Source: Rhizobium leguminosarum
GTDB lineage: Bacteria > Pseudomonadota > Alphaproteobacteria > Rhizobiales > Rhizobiaceae
Assembly: GCF_001652265.1 (NCBI RefSeq)
Contig: NZ_LWBS01000420.1
Location: 1 to 50,354, forward strand
DNA length: 50,354 nucleotides
Direction: 5' to 3'
Both the position numbers and the translations under genes were made by a program. Positions 27,499-34,440 of the stretch are shown here, piece after piece. Positions within the stretch are counted from its first letter, which is position 1; the number at the start of each line of letters is the position of its first letter. The notes below the pieces were generated by a model. That model had not been told where the DNA came from. It ran no database searches and was given only the letters and a program-made list of their open reading frames with translations.

Positions 27499-28245
27499 AT
27501 GAGAAAGATGCGCCGTCAGAGTCCCAAAGCGATGACAGCGACCAATGGGTCGGCGGAGAGTGCCGATACCCATGACGATGTTTCGGAACGTATCCGCGCC
27601 ACACTTGCCGCCGCCATCGGCGAGGGTGCGCTCAAGCCCGGCACCAAAATCCTGGAGGAGGCGATCGCCGAGCATTTCGGTGTCAGCCGAACCGTCGTGC
27701 GCGGGGCACTCGGTGTGCTTGAGAGCGACCACCTGCTGGAGCGCAAGAGAAATCGCGGCACCTTCGTCGCCGAGCCGAGCGTCGAGCAGGCAAAGAGCCT
27801 GTTCGAGGCGCGGCGGAAAATAGAGCGGCTGCTTCTGGAACTCGTCATCGCCCGTGTCACGCCAGAGCAGCTGGATGGGTTGCAAAAGCTGACGGACGAA
27901 GAGGAGCACATCCATCACCATGGCGACGAAAAGTCGAAGACGGTTCTGTCCGGCAAGTTCCACATCGTGCTCGCCGAAATCGCCGGCAACCCGGTGCTGA
28001 CGGAAGTGCTCGCCAAGATCGTCGCCCGACTTTCCCTCGTCATGTCCTTGTATGAAGAGGACCGCAAGGACGACTGCGGCGCGGACCACCATCGCATGAT
28101 TGTCGCCGCCTTGAAGGCGAAAGACCTCGCCAAGGCGCAACAATTGATGGACCACCACCTCGCCGACATCGAAGGCCGTGTGCGCCTGACCGAGGGGCAG
28201 GGCGACCGGCACACATTCCTGGCCGTGCTGGAGAATTTTTCCTGA
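27499..28245 (+). CDS. GntR family transcriptional regulator (FadR/FCD subfamily)
   Basis: A 248-residue regulator. The ATG at 27499 has GGAG 6 nt upstream; a TTG at 27487 is an alternative. The N-terminal winged helix (about 28-95) has LEEAIAEHFGVSRTVVRGAL and the wing KRNRGTFVAEPS. The C-terminal FCD domain (about 105-235) is helical, with metal-binding-type histidines in FHIVLAEIAGN, DHHRMIVAAL and LMDHHLADIE. Such regulators sense small carboxylates or amino acids. As the last gene of the plus-strand set, it is the obvious candidate to control both divergent operons. Confidence 0.92.
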   Translation: MRKMRRQSPKAMTATNGSAESADTHDDVSERIRATLAAAIGEGALKPGTKILEEAIAEHFGVSRTVVRGALGVLESDHLLERKRNRGTFVAEPSVEQAKSLFEARRKIERLLLELVIARVTPEQLDGLQKLTDEEEHIHHHGDEKSKTVLSGKFHIVLAEIAGNPVLTEVLAKIVARLSLVMSLYEEDRKDDCGADHHRMIVAALKAKDLAKAQQLMDHHLADIEGRVRLTEGQGDRHTFLAVLENFS

Positions 28246-28311
28246 TAGAGGCCCGCGCGTATCGCTGATGCTTGCTTCAGGGCTGAAGCATCATCTTGAT
28301 CAAAGAGCGCG

Positions 28312-28339
28312 CTTGTTCGAAGCTTCCCTTGATGCTAGA
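28312..28339 (+). promoter_or_regulatory. Candidate promoter of the metG2 leader
   Basis: CTTGTT at 28312-28317 and TGCTAGA at 28333-28339 resemble rhizobial -35 and -10 elements with about 15-16 bp spacing. Transcription would start around 28345-28348, at or next to the ATG of the leader peptide, giving a nearly leaderless peptide as described for the Rhizobium meliloti trpE(G) leader. Confidence 0.45.
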
Positions 28340-28347
28340 AAAATTGC

Positions 28348-28398
28348 ATGGACAACACCGTGATCAGCACTTTCGTGATGGTGATGCCGCGCTCATAG
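28348..28398 (+). CDS. Putative Met-codon leader peptide of metG2
   Basis: A 16-codon open frame encoding MDNTVISTFVMVMPRS, ending in TAG at 28396-28398. Besides the start, Met codons occur at positions 11 and 13 (ATG-GTG-ATG, 28378-28386), directly before a hairpin that contains the last codons and the stop. There is no Shine-Dalgarno sequence, but the putative promoter would place the mRNA start at the ATG. The product is expected to be a non-functional regulatory peptide. The call depends on the flanking attenuator structures; a chance short frame cannot be excluded. Confidence 0.55.
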   Translation: MDNTVISTFVMVMPRS

Positions 28399-28451
28399 CG
28401 TGGCGGGTTTCGTGCGTCCAGAATGCACCAGCGACCGCCCTCAAGGCGGTC
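28386..28451 (+). promoter_or_regulatory. Candidate methionine attenuator: mutually exclusive hairpins
   Basis: Arm 1 GCCGCGCT (28386-28393) pairs with arm 2 AGCGTGGC (28397-28404; one G-U) around CAT. Arm 2 also contains GGCGG (28402-28406), able to pair with CCGCC in arm 3 (28435-28439), with an inner GTGC/GCAC helix (28412-28415 / 28425-28428). Arm 3 (28433-28439) instead pairs with arm 4 (28445-28451) to make the terminator. Arms 2 and 4 are similar (TGGCGG and AGGCGG), as expected for competing partners. A ribosome stalled at the Met codons would cover arm 1 and favour 2:3, allowing read-through into metG2. Confidence 0.6.
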
Positions 28452-28456
28452 TTTTT
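28433..28456 (+). terminator. Intrinsic terminator in the metG2 leader
   Basis: GACCGCC pairs perfectly with GGCGGTC across a CTCAA loop, followed by five T. It ends 50 bp before the metG2 start and about 190 bp after the GntR stop. In the attenuation model it forms when Met-tRNA is plentiful. Confidence 0.8.
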
Positions 28457-28506
28457 CATGGTCGATCCGTCTCGCGGGCAATAACAGTCTTCGAAAGGAA
28501 ACACCG

Positions 28507-30057
28507 ATGAACAAGATCTACATCACCACCTCGATCCCCTATGTGAATGCCGCGCCGCATGTGGGCTTTGCCCTCGAGCTGGTCCAGGCCGATGCCTATG
28601 CCCGCCATTTCCGGCTTCTCGGCCACGACGTCAGGTTCCAGTGCGGAACCGACGACAACAGCCTGAAGAATGTCCGGTCGGCGGAAGCCGCGGGAGTGCA
28701 GGTCAAGGACTTCGTAGATGCGAATGCAGACAGGTTCGAGCGCCTCGGCGGCCTGCTCGATATCTCCAACGAGGAATTCGTCCGCACGTCGCGCGATCCG
28801 AGGCATATTGCTTGCGTCCACGCCTTGTGGAGGGCCTGCGCCGGCAATGGCGACCTCTATCGCAAGGCCTATGAGGGTCTCTATTGCGTCGGTTGCGAGC
28901 AATTCTACGAGCCGTCGGAACTCGCTGACGGGCGCTGCCCGGAACACGGCATTGCCCTGGAGATCATCAGTGAGGAGAACTGGTTCTTCCGGTTGTCCCG
29001 ATACGGCGAGCGGCTGCTTGAGCTCATTGAGACCGGCGAGCTTCGGATCGTCCCGGCTCATCGGCGCAACGAGGTCCTTGCCCTGCTGCGGCGTGGCCTG
29101 GCCGATATCAGCGTGTCGCGCAGTTCGGAGCGGGCGCGAGGCTGGGGCGTTCCCGTGCCCGATGGAGATGAGGTCGTCTATGTCTGGTTCGATGCCCTGG
29201 CGAACTACCTCACCGGTCTCGGCCACGGGTCCGATCCAACCCTGTTGCAGCACTATTGGAACGGCGGCCAACGCATCCACGTCGTCGGCAAGGGCATTTC
29301 CAAGTTCCACGCCATCTACTGGCCGGCCATCCTGCTGTCCGCAGGCCTGCCGCCACCTTCGTCGATCCTGGTGCACGGTTACGTCACGGTGGATGGCAAG
29401 AAGATCGGCAAGTCGGCCGGCAATGGGATCGATCCGGAAGGCATCATCCAATCCTACGAAACGCCGGACGCACTGCGATATTACCTGCTCCGGCATATAC
29501 GCTCGGGAGACGATGGCGACTTCTCGGCCGACCGTCTCGAAGCCGCATGGTCGGGAGAGCTCGCAGGGCAGCTCGGAAATCTCGCCAACCGGGTGCTTGC
29601 CCTTCTGTCCACCTCGTTCAACGGGATCGTTCCGCCTGTGCCAGACAATGGGTTCGTCGAGGTTGCGGCCCGCCTTCCGGCGAAGGTAGCCCAGGCCTTC
29701 GATGCCTACGAGCTCCATGTCGGGCTGGCTGATATTTTCGAGTTTATCGGCGCGGCGAACAGGCGGTTTGCACAACGCGCGCCATGGGCGGATGCAAAAG
29801 CCCTGCTTGCCGACCTCACGCCGGAAGATCGGAAGGCGACCGCTGATCGTCTCGGCGCTTGCCTGGCCGAACAGGTCTACGGCCTTGCAATTGTGGCCCG
29901 CTGCCTCCTGCCGTTCCTGCCGAGCTCGGCTGCAAAGCTGCATTCCAGGCTTGGGATACCGGCTCCGCGCCTCTATCAGGACCCCTTGATCGTGGCTGGA
30001 GTCAAAGCCGCTCCGCAGGCCGTCCTCTTTCCGCAGAGAGCGGCAGTGTTAAGCTAG
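28507..30057 (+). CDS. metG2: Second, divergent methionyl-tRNA synthetase
   Basis: A 516-residue class I aminoacyl-tRNA synthetase; ATG at 28507 after AAAGGAA. It starts KIYITTSIPYVNAAPHVGF, where the HIGH motif is HVGF. The GTDEHG block reads GTDDNS. A zinc knuckle CVGCEQF...CPEHG is kept (about 140-165), ENWFFRLSRY matches the MetRS hallmark, and KMSKS is KIGKS in KKIGKSAGNG (near 300). An anticodon-binding helical domain follows, with no C-terminal tRNA-binding (EMAP-like) domain. It resembles a subgroup I recall from actinomycetes and looks acquired. It could be a conditional backup enzyme, an inhibitor-resistant variant, or an activating enzyme in metabolism. A standard metG is presumed elsewhere. 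It is preceded by the leader described at 28348-28456. Confidence 0.85.
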   Translation: MNKIYITTSIPYVNAAPHVGFALELVQADAYARHFRLLGHDVRFQCGTDDNSLKNVRSAEAAGVQVKDFVDANADRFERLGGLLDISNEEFVRTSRDPRHIACVHALWRACAGNGDLYRKAYEGLYCVGCEQFYEPSELADGRCPEHGIALEIISEENWFFRLSRYGERLLELIETGELRIVPAHRRNEVLALLRRGLADISVSRSSERARGWGVPVPDGDEVVYVWFDALANYLTGLGHGSDPTLLQHYWNGGQRIHVVGKGISKFHAIYWPAILLSAGLPPPSSILVHGYVTVDGKKIGKSAGNGIDPEGIIQSYETPDALRYYLLRHIRSGDDGDFSADRLEAAWSGELAGQLGNLANRVLALLSTSFNGIVPPVPDNGFVEVAARLPAKVAQAFDAYELHVGLADIFEFIGAANRRFAQRAPWADAKALLADLTPEDRKATADRLGACLAEQVYGLAIVARCLLPFLPSSAAKLHSRLGIPAPRLYQDPLIVAGVKAAPQAVLFPQRAAVLS

Positions 30058-30078
30058 GAAGCAGCCCGAGTCCAGCGA

Positions 30079-30107
30079 CCCTGCGCTGCAGCCAAGGCAG
30101 CGCAGGG
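30079..30107 (+). terminator. Strong hairpin after metG2
   Basis: CCCTGCGCTGC (30079-30089) and GCAGCGCAGGG (30097-30107) form a perfect 11-bp stem with a 7-nt loop, 21 bp after the metG2 stop. No T tract follows, so it is a 3'-end hairpin or a Rho-assisted terminator rather than a classic intrinsic one. Confidence 0.5.
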
Positions 30108-30188
30108 TTCGAGCCCGTATTCATGCTCGTCCGGATCGCACTGACAGCAGACATTCGGATGATCTGTAGGATCGACCAAAACTCTGTG

Positions 30189-30563
30189 TCACATCGCAAC
30201 AGCCAAAATCCCAGTGTAGGTCAGATGATGCAACAACTGATCGGCTCCGTGCGCGGCCCAGTAAGGACGGCTTGTCATGGCAGCCGGATGGCGGCGCGCG
30301 TGAACGGCCTTTAAGTGATCAACGGTAAAGTGAATTAGAAATTCGCCTAGCGCCAAGACCGCGACCGTCACGCCATCCAGCCCGAACAGAAGCAATCCCG
30401 GAAGGGTGCCCGCTACGTGGATCGCGGCATGGATATAGCCACCCGGATGACGGATGTCGCCCTTGCCCTGCAGAATCCAGGCCGGCTGCAAGAGATAGTC
30501 GGCGGCGAAATGCTTGACCTGCAGCCAGGCGAGTAAGCCAATAAGGAAAGATGCGCTTTCCAT
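30189..30563 (-). CDS. DUF3307 family membrane protein
   Basis: A 124-residue membrane protein; ATG at 30563 with AGGGAGGA 6 nt upstream. It has about three hydrophobic segments and the family's features: KHFAADYLLQPAWILQGKGD near the N-terminus, HAAIHVAGTLPGL, IHFTVDHLK and the C-terminal HGADQLLHHLTYTG. Its function is unknown. It starts 13 bp after the truncated cyclase gene, so the two were probably an operon. Confidence 0.78.
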   Translation of the reverse strand: MESASFLIGLLAWLQVKHFAADYLLQPAWILQGKGDIRHPGGYIHAAIHVAGTLPGLLLFGLDGVTVAVLALGEFLIHFTVDHLKAVHARRHPAAMTSRPYWAAHGADQLLHHLTYTGILAVAM

Positions 30564-30576
30564 GATCCATCCTCCC

Positions 30577-31059
30577 TCAAATCGGGGGCGATTTCCGGTC
30601 CAGGGTAAAGATCGGCACCGGTTGCGATTTGCCGCGCACCACCGTCTCTCCCAGCGAGCGGGCATCGAGCCGCCGGTCTGCCCGTTCCCACGTCTCGCCA
30701 CTCAACACGATTTCAACGCCTTTGTCTTTGGCGACGCCGACCAGGCGGCTTGCGAGGTTTACGGCATCGCCAATCGCCGTGTAGCTCAGGCGTTCGGCCG
30801 AGCCGATATTGCCGACGAGTGCCGTCCCGCTGTTGATGCCGATCCTGACCCGCACTGCGTCGTGCTGGGGCGCGAGCGGCGGGATGGCATGCATCGCGTC
30901 ACGGATCGCCGCCGCGCGGCAGGCGCGCCACGCGTGATCAGGCTCGTCGTTCGGGGCATTCCAGATCGCCATCACAGCGTCGCCGATGAATTTGTCGACC
31001 GTGCCGCCCTCGGCGTGGATCGCGGCGATGGAAAGCGTGAGGAAGCGCGAAACGCACAT
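30577..31059 (-). pseudogene. Truncated adenylate/guanylate cyclase catalytic domain
   Basis: About 160 residues covering only the C-terminal two thirds of a class III cyclase domain. It has GGTVDKFIGDAVMAIWNAPN (second metal Asp), RVRIGINSGTALVGNIGS and YTAIGDAVNLASRL (adenine-pocket/transition-state region). The first part of the domain, including the first metal-binding Asp in the usual F-x-D-I-x-G-F-T segment, is missing. No other frame upstream restores it. It should be inactive. Upstream, another frame reads RIVLRLIDENMEKAVR, perhaps the trace of the lost N-terminal region. Confidence 0.75.
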
Positions 31060-31160
31060 CGAACGGCCTTCTCCATGTTCTCATCGATCAGTCGAAGGAC
31101 GATTCGGTGAATGCGGTCCTTGCCTGCCGATGCAACGGTCCGCGCTTTACGTGCCCTAAA

Positions 31161-31179
31161 ATGTCATAAAAGTTTCATA
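31161..31179 (+). promoter_or_regulatory. PHO-box-like direct repeat
   Basis: ATGTCAT-AAAA-GTTTCAT, two 7-mers in an 11-bp repeat, resembles the PhoB box of rhizobia (CTGTCAT-N4-CTGTCAT). It lies about 80 bp upstream of the Gly-rich mini-protein gene. An almost identical sequence is at 45787-45805. Confidence 0.35.
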
Positions 31180-31261
31180 TTCGGACTGTTGCCCGGATCA
31201 AGAAAATAATCCACTATTTTAGTAGGAAACAAGATTTCCTGAAACAAACGAAGGAGAATGA

Positions 31262-31483
31262 TTGGAGACATTTCTTGTGGTTACCGTGCTCGTTGGAGGC
31301 TTCGCACTGATCTTTGCCCTGATCGCAAGGGCAGAAAGAGGCGCCACCACCCAGACCACCGCAAACACCAAGCGCAGGTGGGACAATTCGGGAGGCTCCG
31401 GCGATGGAGGTGGAGGCTGGTTCGACGCCTCAGGCGACGGCGGCTGTGATGGCGGTGGCGGAGATGGCGGAGGAGGAGACTAA
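31262..31483 (+). CDS. Small membrane protein with Gly/Asp-rich tail
   Basis: A 73-residue protein starting at TTG 31262, 5 nt after AAGGAG (31251-31256). An ATG at 31258 is in another frame, without a plausible product. Residues 3-22 form one hydrophobic helix (FLVVTVLVGGFALIFALIA). The rest is polar and ends in repeated GDGG/GGGGD units with one cysteine. No function is known. An intrinsic terminator follows 27 bp after the stop, supporting a real transcription unit. Confidence 0.65.
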   Translation: METFLVVTVLVGGFALIFALIARAERGATTQTTANTKRRWDNSGGSGDGGGGWFDASGDGGCDGGGGDGGGGD

Positions 31484-31510
31484 ATCAAACTGAAGTCGAT
31501 AGAATGCCCG

Positions 31511-31531
31511 ACCGCCTCAAGGCGGTTTTTT
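31511..31531 (+). terminator. Rho-independent terminator of the Gly-rich protein gene
   Basis: ACCGCC pairs with GGCGGT over a TCAA loop and is followed by five more T. It is very similar to the metG2 leader terminator. Confidence 0.85.
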
Positions 31532-31635
31532 GTTGCCCGGATTCCAGGCGGGCGAGATGCCGACCGGCTTCTGCGCCAGGCGCGCACCGACGGCAAGGAA
31601 TAGCCGCTTACGCCGACGCGGCTGTGCAGCCCGGA

Positions 31636-32775
31636 TCAATCCAACGGCATCACAAAGGTAAAGCGCGTCTCCTTGTCATCGGAACTGACCGTGATCGTCC
31701 CGCCATGGGCGCGGGCGATTTCCGAAGCGATGTGCAGACCCAGCCCCAATCCTCTTTGATTTGTACCGATTTCGCCCCTGAAATAAGGCTGAAAAAGCCT
31801 TGTCATCGCATCGCAGGAAATCGGAGGGCCGCTGTTGGCGATCCAAAGTTCCAGTCTTCCGTCGACAGCTGCCGCCGAGAGCCGCACCGGTTCGTCCGGC
31901 GTCCCATGGGTAAGGGCATTTCCGAGCAGATTGGACACCAGCTGGCCAATCCGGCCGCTGTCGCAGTTTATCGGTCCGGCGAATTCGATCCTCACCTCAA
32001 TCCCGCGGTCGAGATGACAGGAGCGGAGTTCTCCGATGACCTGTCGCAGGATCGGTTCGAGATGCTCCGCTCGCCTCTCGAGCGTGATGCCGCCACCCAA
32101 TCGTCCGCGCGCGAAGTCGAGGACGTTGTCGATCAGGCCGGACATGCGAACGACGCTGCCCTGCATCAAATCGAGAACGTTAATCGAGCGATCGGTCTGC
32201 TCCTCCTTTCGCAGCATGCGCGCCGCGGCGGCAATTGAGGCAAGCGGGTTGCGCAGGTCATGGCCAAGGACAGCGATGAACTGCTCCCGCAATTCGGCGG
32301 TTTGCTGTTCAAGGTCGAGCTGGGATCTGACGATGGCGCCGGCTGCGTCCGCGGCTGCGCGCGCCTCGACCAACTCCCGTTCATAACGGCGACGCTCGGC
32401 AGCCTGGAACATCGTCACGCGGGTGAAAAGCAGGGCACCGTCTTCTGCGCGTCTTTCCATTGCATTGGCGAGCACGGGCAAGGTTCTGCCGTCGGCCGTC
32501 ACCAGATCGAGAGCAACCTCATTGAAAAACCCCTGCATGCGCAGCAGAGGCGCAAAATGGGATTCATAGGATATCCGGCCCGACGTGTTGAGCAGGTCGC
32601 GAAGTCGTTTGCCGAGGAGCTGCTCGGCAGGGATGCCGATCCAGGTCGATAGCGTTCGGTTCACCTTGACGATGCGCCCGTCCGGCTGCAGCGAAAGATA
32701 GCCGCATGGCGCGTTTTCGTACAGGTCCTCAAGGTCTTCCGCCGGCATGACGATCTGCGTGTCGCCACCGGTCAT
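31636..32775 (-). CDS. PAS-domain sensor histidine kinase
   Basis: A 379-residue soluble histidine kinase; ATG at 32775, overlapping the preceding hydrolase remnant by 4 bp (ATGA). A PAS domain spans about 12-130 (LYENAPCGYLSLQPDGRIVK). Then come a coiled-coil linker, the HisKA domain with H-box VLGHDLRNPL (about 175) and an HATPase domain with N-box VSNLLGNALTHG and G-box GLGLGLHIA. No receiver domain is fused and no response regulator is adjacent. There is no membrane segment. Pairing with an RsbQ-like hydrolase suggests the PAS domain once read a small-molecule product of that enzyme, as RsbP does with RsbQ in Bacillus. Confidence 0.9.
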   Translation of the reverse strand: MTGGDTQIVMPAEDLEDLYENAPCGYLSLQPDGRIVKVNRTLSTWIGIPAEQLLGKRLRDLLNTSGRISYESHFAPLLRMQGFFNEVALDLVTADGRTLPVLANAMERRAEDGALLFTRVTMFQAAERRRYERELVEARAAADAAGAIVRSQLDLEQQTAELREQFIAVLGHDLRNPLASIAAAARMLRKEEQTDRSINVLDLMQGSVVRMSGLIDNVLDFARGRLGGGITLERRAEHLEPILRQVIGELRSCHLDRGIEVRIEFAGPINCDSGRIGQLVSNLLGNALTHGTPDEPVRLSAAAVDGRLELWIANSGPPISCDAMTRLFQPYFRGEIGTNQRGLGLGLHIASEIARAHGGTITVSSDDKETRFTFVMPLD

Positions 32776-33008
32776 CGAACGGACCGCCGGATTGCAGATA
32801 TGACCTCGTCGGGAGCGCTGAGGTTAGGGCAGTGGTCACTGGCGTTCAGCGCGACCAATTGACTATTTGGAATATGCTGACGGACGAATTCGCCGACCGG
32901 GGCCACAAAGCGCCACATATTTTGGTCGCACCCGAATCCATGCGAAAAGATCATCGCACGCTGGCCATCGCCCCGGACTTGAACATGATTTCGATCGATG
33001 ACGGTCAT
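32772..33008 (-). pseudogene. RsbQ-like alpha/beta hydrolase with the central region deleted
   Basis: A 78-residue frame starting at ATG 33008 with AGAGGGCGAG upstream. Its first half (RNHVQVRGDGQRAMIFSHGF then GCDQNMWRFVAP) is the start of RsbQ-type hydrolases. It jumps directly to the family's C-terminus (VGEFVRQHIPNSQLVALNAS, then DHCPNLSAPDEVI). About 190 residues are absent, including the nucleophile Ser and the acid Asp, while the final His (DHCP) remains. The deletion is in frame and the overlap with the kinase start is kept. It is probably a non-functional remnant, though a residual role in translational coupling is possible. Confidence 0.75.
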
Positions 33009-33134
33009 CTCGCCCTCTGCCCTGCTTTCATAGCATGTTCCGCCTGTTTTGGATTGAGGAAAGAATTGGGCAATGGGTTCGATGGTCGTGTGCCGCGATG
33101 TTCCAGAGGGGCCGCCAGCCGTTTGCTGCATACC

Positions 33135-33647
33135 TCAGTCCGTCAATTTCCGGAGCTTGAAGAAGAACCGCCGAGGGTCGCCGCGGACGCACATCATTCC
33201 GGCAATCTCGTCATCATCAATCCTGCGGAAATAGTCCACGATCGGCTGATTGTCGTAGATCATCGCAGCCGTTTCGATGCCGTCGAGGGCCTGAAGCCGC
33301 AACGAAGCGGTCGTGCCTCTCGCTCGAAGCACCTTCTGCAGGTATGAGAACCAGCCGCGGGCGACGAACGTCCGGCCAAAGGGCGCCATCTTGATCGCCA
33401 GACCAATCGGTAACAAGCTTGGCTCAAGCGCCACGAGTCGGCCCGGTCTCCACGTGAAGAGCAGGGCGTCCGCCCGCATGTCGGAATGGAAGCGCTTGCC
33501 AAACCAGTTGAGATTCTCGAGCACGCCGTCCAGTGGATGGCCAGACGGAATACCGACGCCGCTCCAAAGGCCGACCATGTCCTTCGGTTGGACAGGATCC
33601 AGCGACCGGAACCAGGCAGTCATTTCCTCCTGCCGGTCGCCTCGCAT
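33135..33647 (-). CDS. GXWXG / DUF4334 domain protein
   Basis: A 170-residue protein; the ATG at 33647 follows AAGGAG with 6-nt spacing, preferred over upstream ATGs without ribosome sites. The first part has LWSGVGIPSGHPLDG and LENLNWFGKRF, the GXWXG-type segment. The second half (YDNQPIVDYFRRIDDDEIAG then GMMCVRGDP) is DUF4334. The family has no established function. It lies 126 bp upstream of the hydrolase remnant on the same strand. Confidence 0.85.
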   Translation of the reverse strand: MRGDRQEEMTAWFRSLDPVQPKDMVGLWSGVGIPSGHPLDGVLENLNWFGKRFHSDMRADALLFTWRPGRLVALEPSLLPIGLAIKMAPFGRTFVARGWFSYLQKVLRARGTTASLRLQALDGIETAAMIYDNQPIVDYFRRIDDDEIAGMMCVRGDPRRFFFKLRKLTD

Positions 33648-33798
33648 GGGTTCTCCTTCAGGGACGTTCATTGCAGAAAAATGAAAAGAAGGTTTGGAAG
33701 TTCCCGCATTCATGCGGATCGGGCCGAACGCCTGGTGAAGGCTTTCGCATGGGCTCAATTTCAAACAATCTTATTTGGCCGTCTATGTCTTTAAGCGC

Positions 33799-33820
33799 AA
33801 CGGCCCCCGAAGGGGCCGTT
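33799..33820 (-). terminator. Hairpin downstream of bioY
   Basis: AACGGCCCC and GGGGCCGTT form a perfect 9-bp stem with a CGAA (TTCG on the minus strand) tetraloop, 32 bp past the bioY stop. The T run on the minus strand is weak. It lies between bioY and the DUF4334 gene (both minus strand) and probably ends the bioMNY transcript. Confidence 0.65.
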
Positions 33821-33852
33821 GGGTATTCACCAGACAAGACCGCGCCTATGCG

Positions 33853-34416
33853 TCAGGCGCGCGACGGCAGCAGGGGATAGCCGACCATGACGGCGCGGCC
33901 GAGCAGGGCTGCGACGAAAGCCTTGATCACATCACCCGGAATGAAGGCCATCGAGCCGACGAAGGCTTTCGTGAAGCCGAGGCCGGCGACGGTCGCGAGA
34001 TAGGTGATGCCGAAGGCGTAGAGCACGACGATGCCGCCGACCATTGCGGTGAGGAAGAAGCTCACCGTCTGCACCAGGCCGGATTGCTGATGGTTGACCA
34101 GCCGCTCGCTGAGATAGCCGGTGACGAAGGCGGCAAAGATCCAGCCGATCAGGAAGCCGGCCGTTGGCGATGCGAAGATCGCAAGCCCGCCGCGGCCGCC
34201 GGAAAGCACCGGCAGGCCGATCGCGACCAGCACCAGCACGATCAGCACGGCAATTGCGCCGCGCCGGGCGCCGAGCACGACGCCGGCCATCATCACCCCG
34301 AGGGATTGGGCGGTGATCGGCACCGGAATGAAGCCGAGCGAGATCGGCGGCAGCAGGCCGAGCGCCACGATGATCGCGGCAAAGAGGGCGGTAAGAACGA
34401 GGTCGCGAGTGCTCAT
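33853..34416 (-). CDS. bioY: Biotin transporter substrate-binding protein BioY
   Basis: A 187-residue integral membrane S component of the biotin ECF transporter. The ATG at 34416 has GGAA 7 nt upstream; the adjoining ATG at 34419 is equally possible. It has about six hydrophobic segments. Family blocks include PITAQSLGVMMAGVVLGARR, the glycine-rich loop GLPVLSGGRGGLA and SPTAGFLIG. It is the last gene of bioMNY. Confidence 0.93.
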   Translation of the reverse strand: MSTRDLVLTALFAAIIVALGLLPPISLGFIPVPITAQSLGVMMAGVVLGARRGAIAVLIVLVLVAIGLPVLSGGRGGLAIFASPTAGFLIGWIFAAFVTGYLSERLVNHQQSGLVQTVSFFLTAMVGGIVVLYAFGITYLATVAGLGFTKAFVGSMAFIPGDVIKAFVAALLGRAVMVGYPLLPSRA

Positions 34417-34440
34417 CATGAATTCCGTGTTTATCAATCG

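Noticed and set aside
30079..30125. tRNA-like end: hairpin followed by GGGTTCGAGCCC
   Set aside because: The T-arm-like string is present but no acceptor, D or anticodon arms can be folded around it. A 3'-end hairpin of metG2 explains the structure better.
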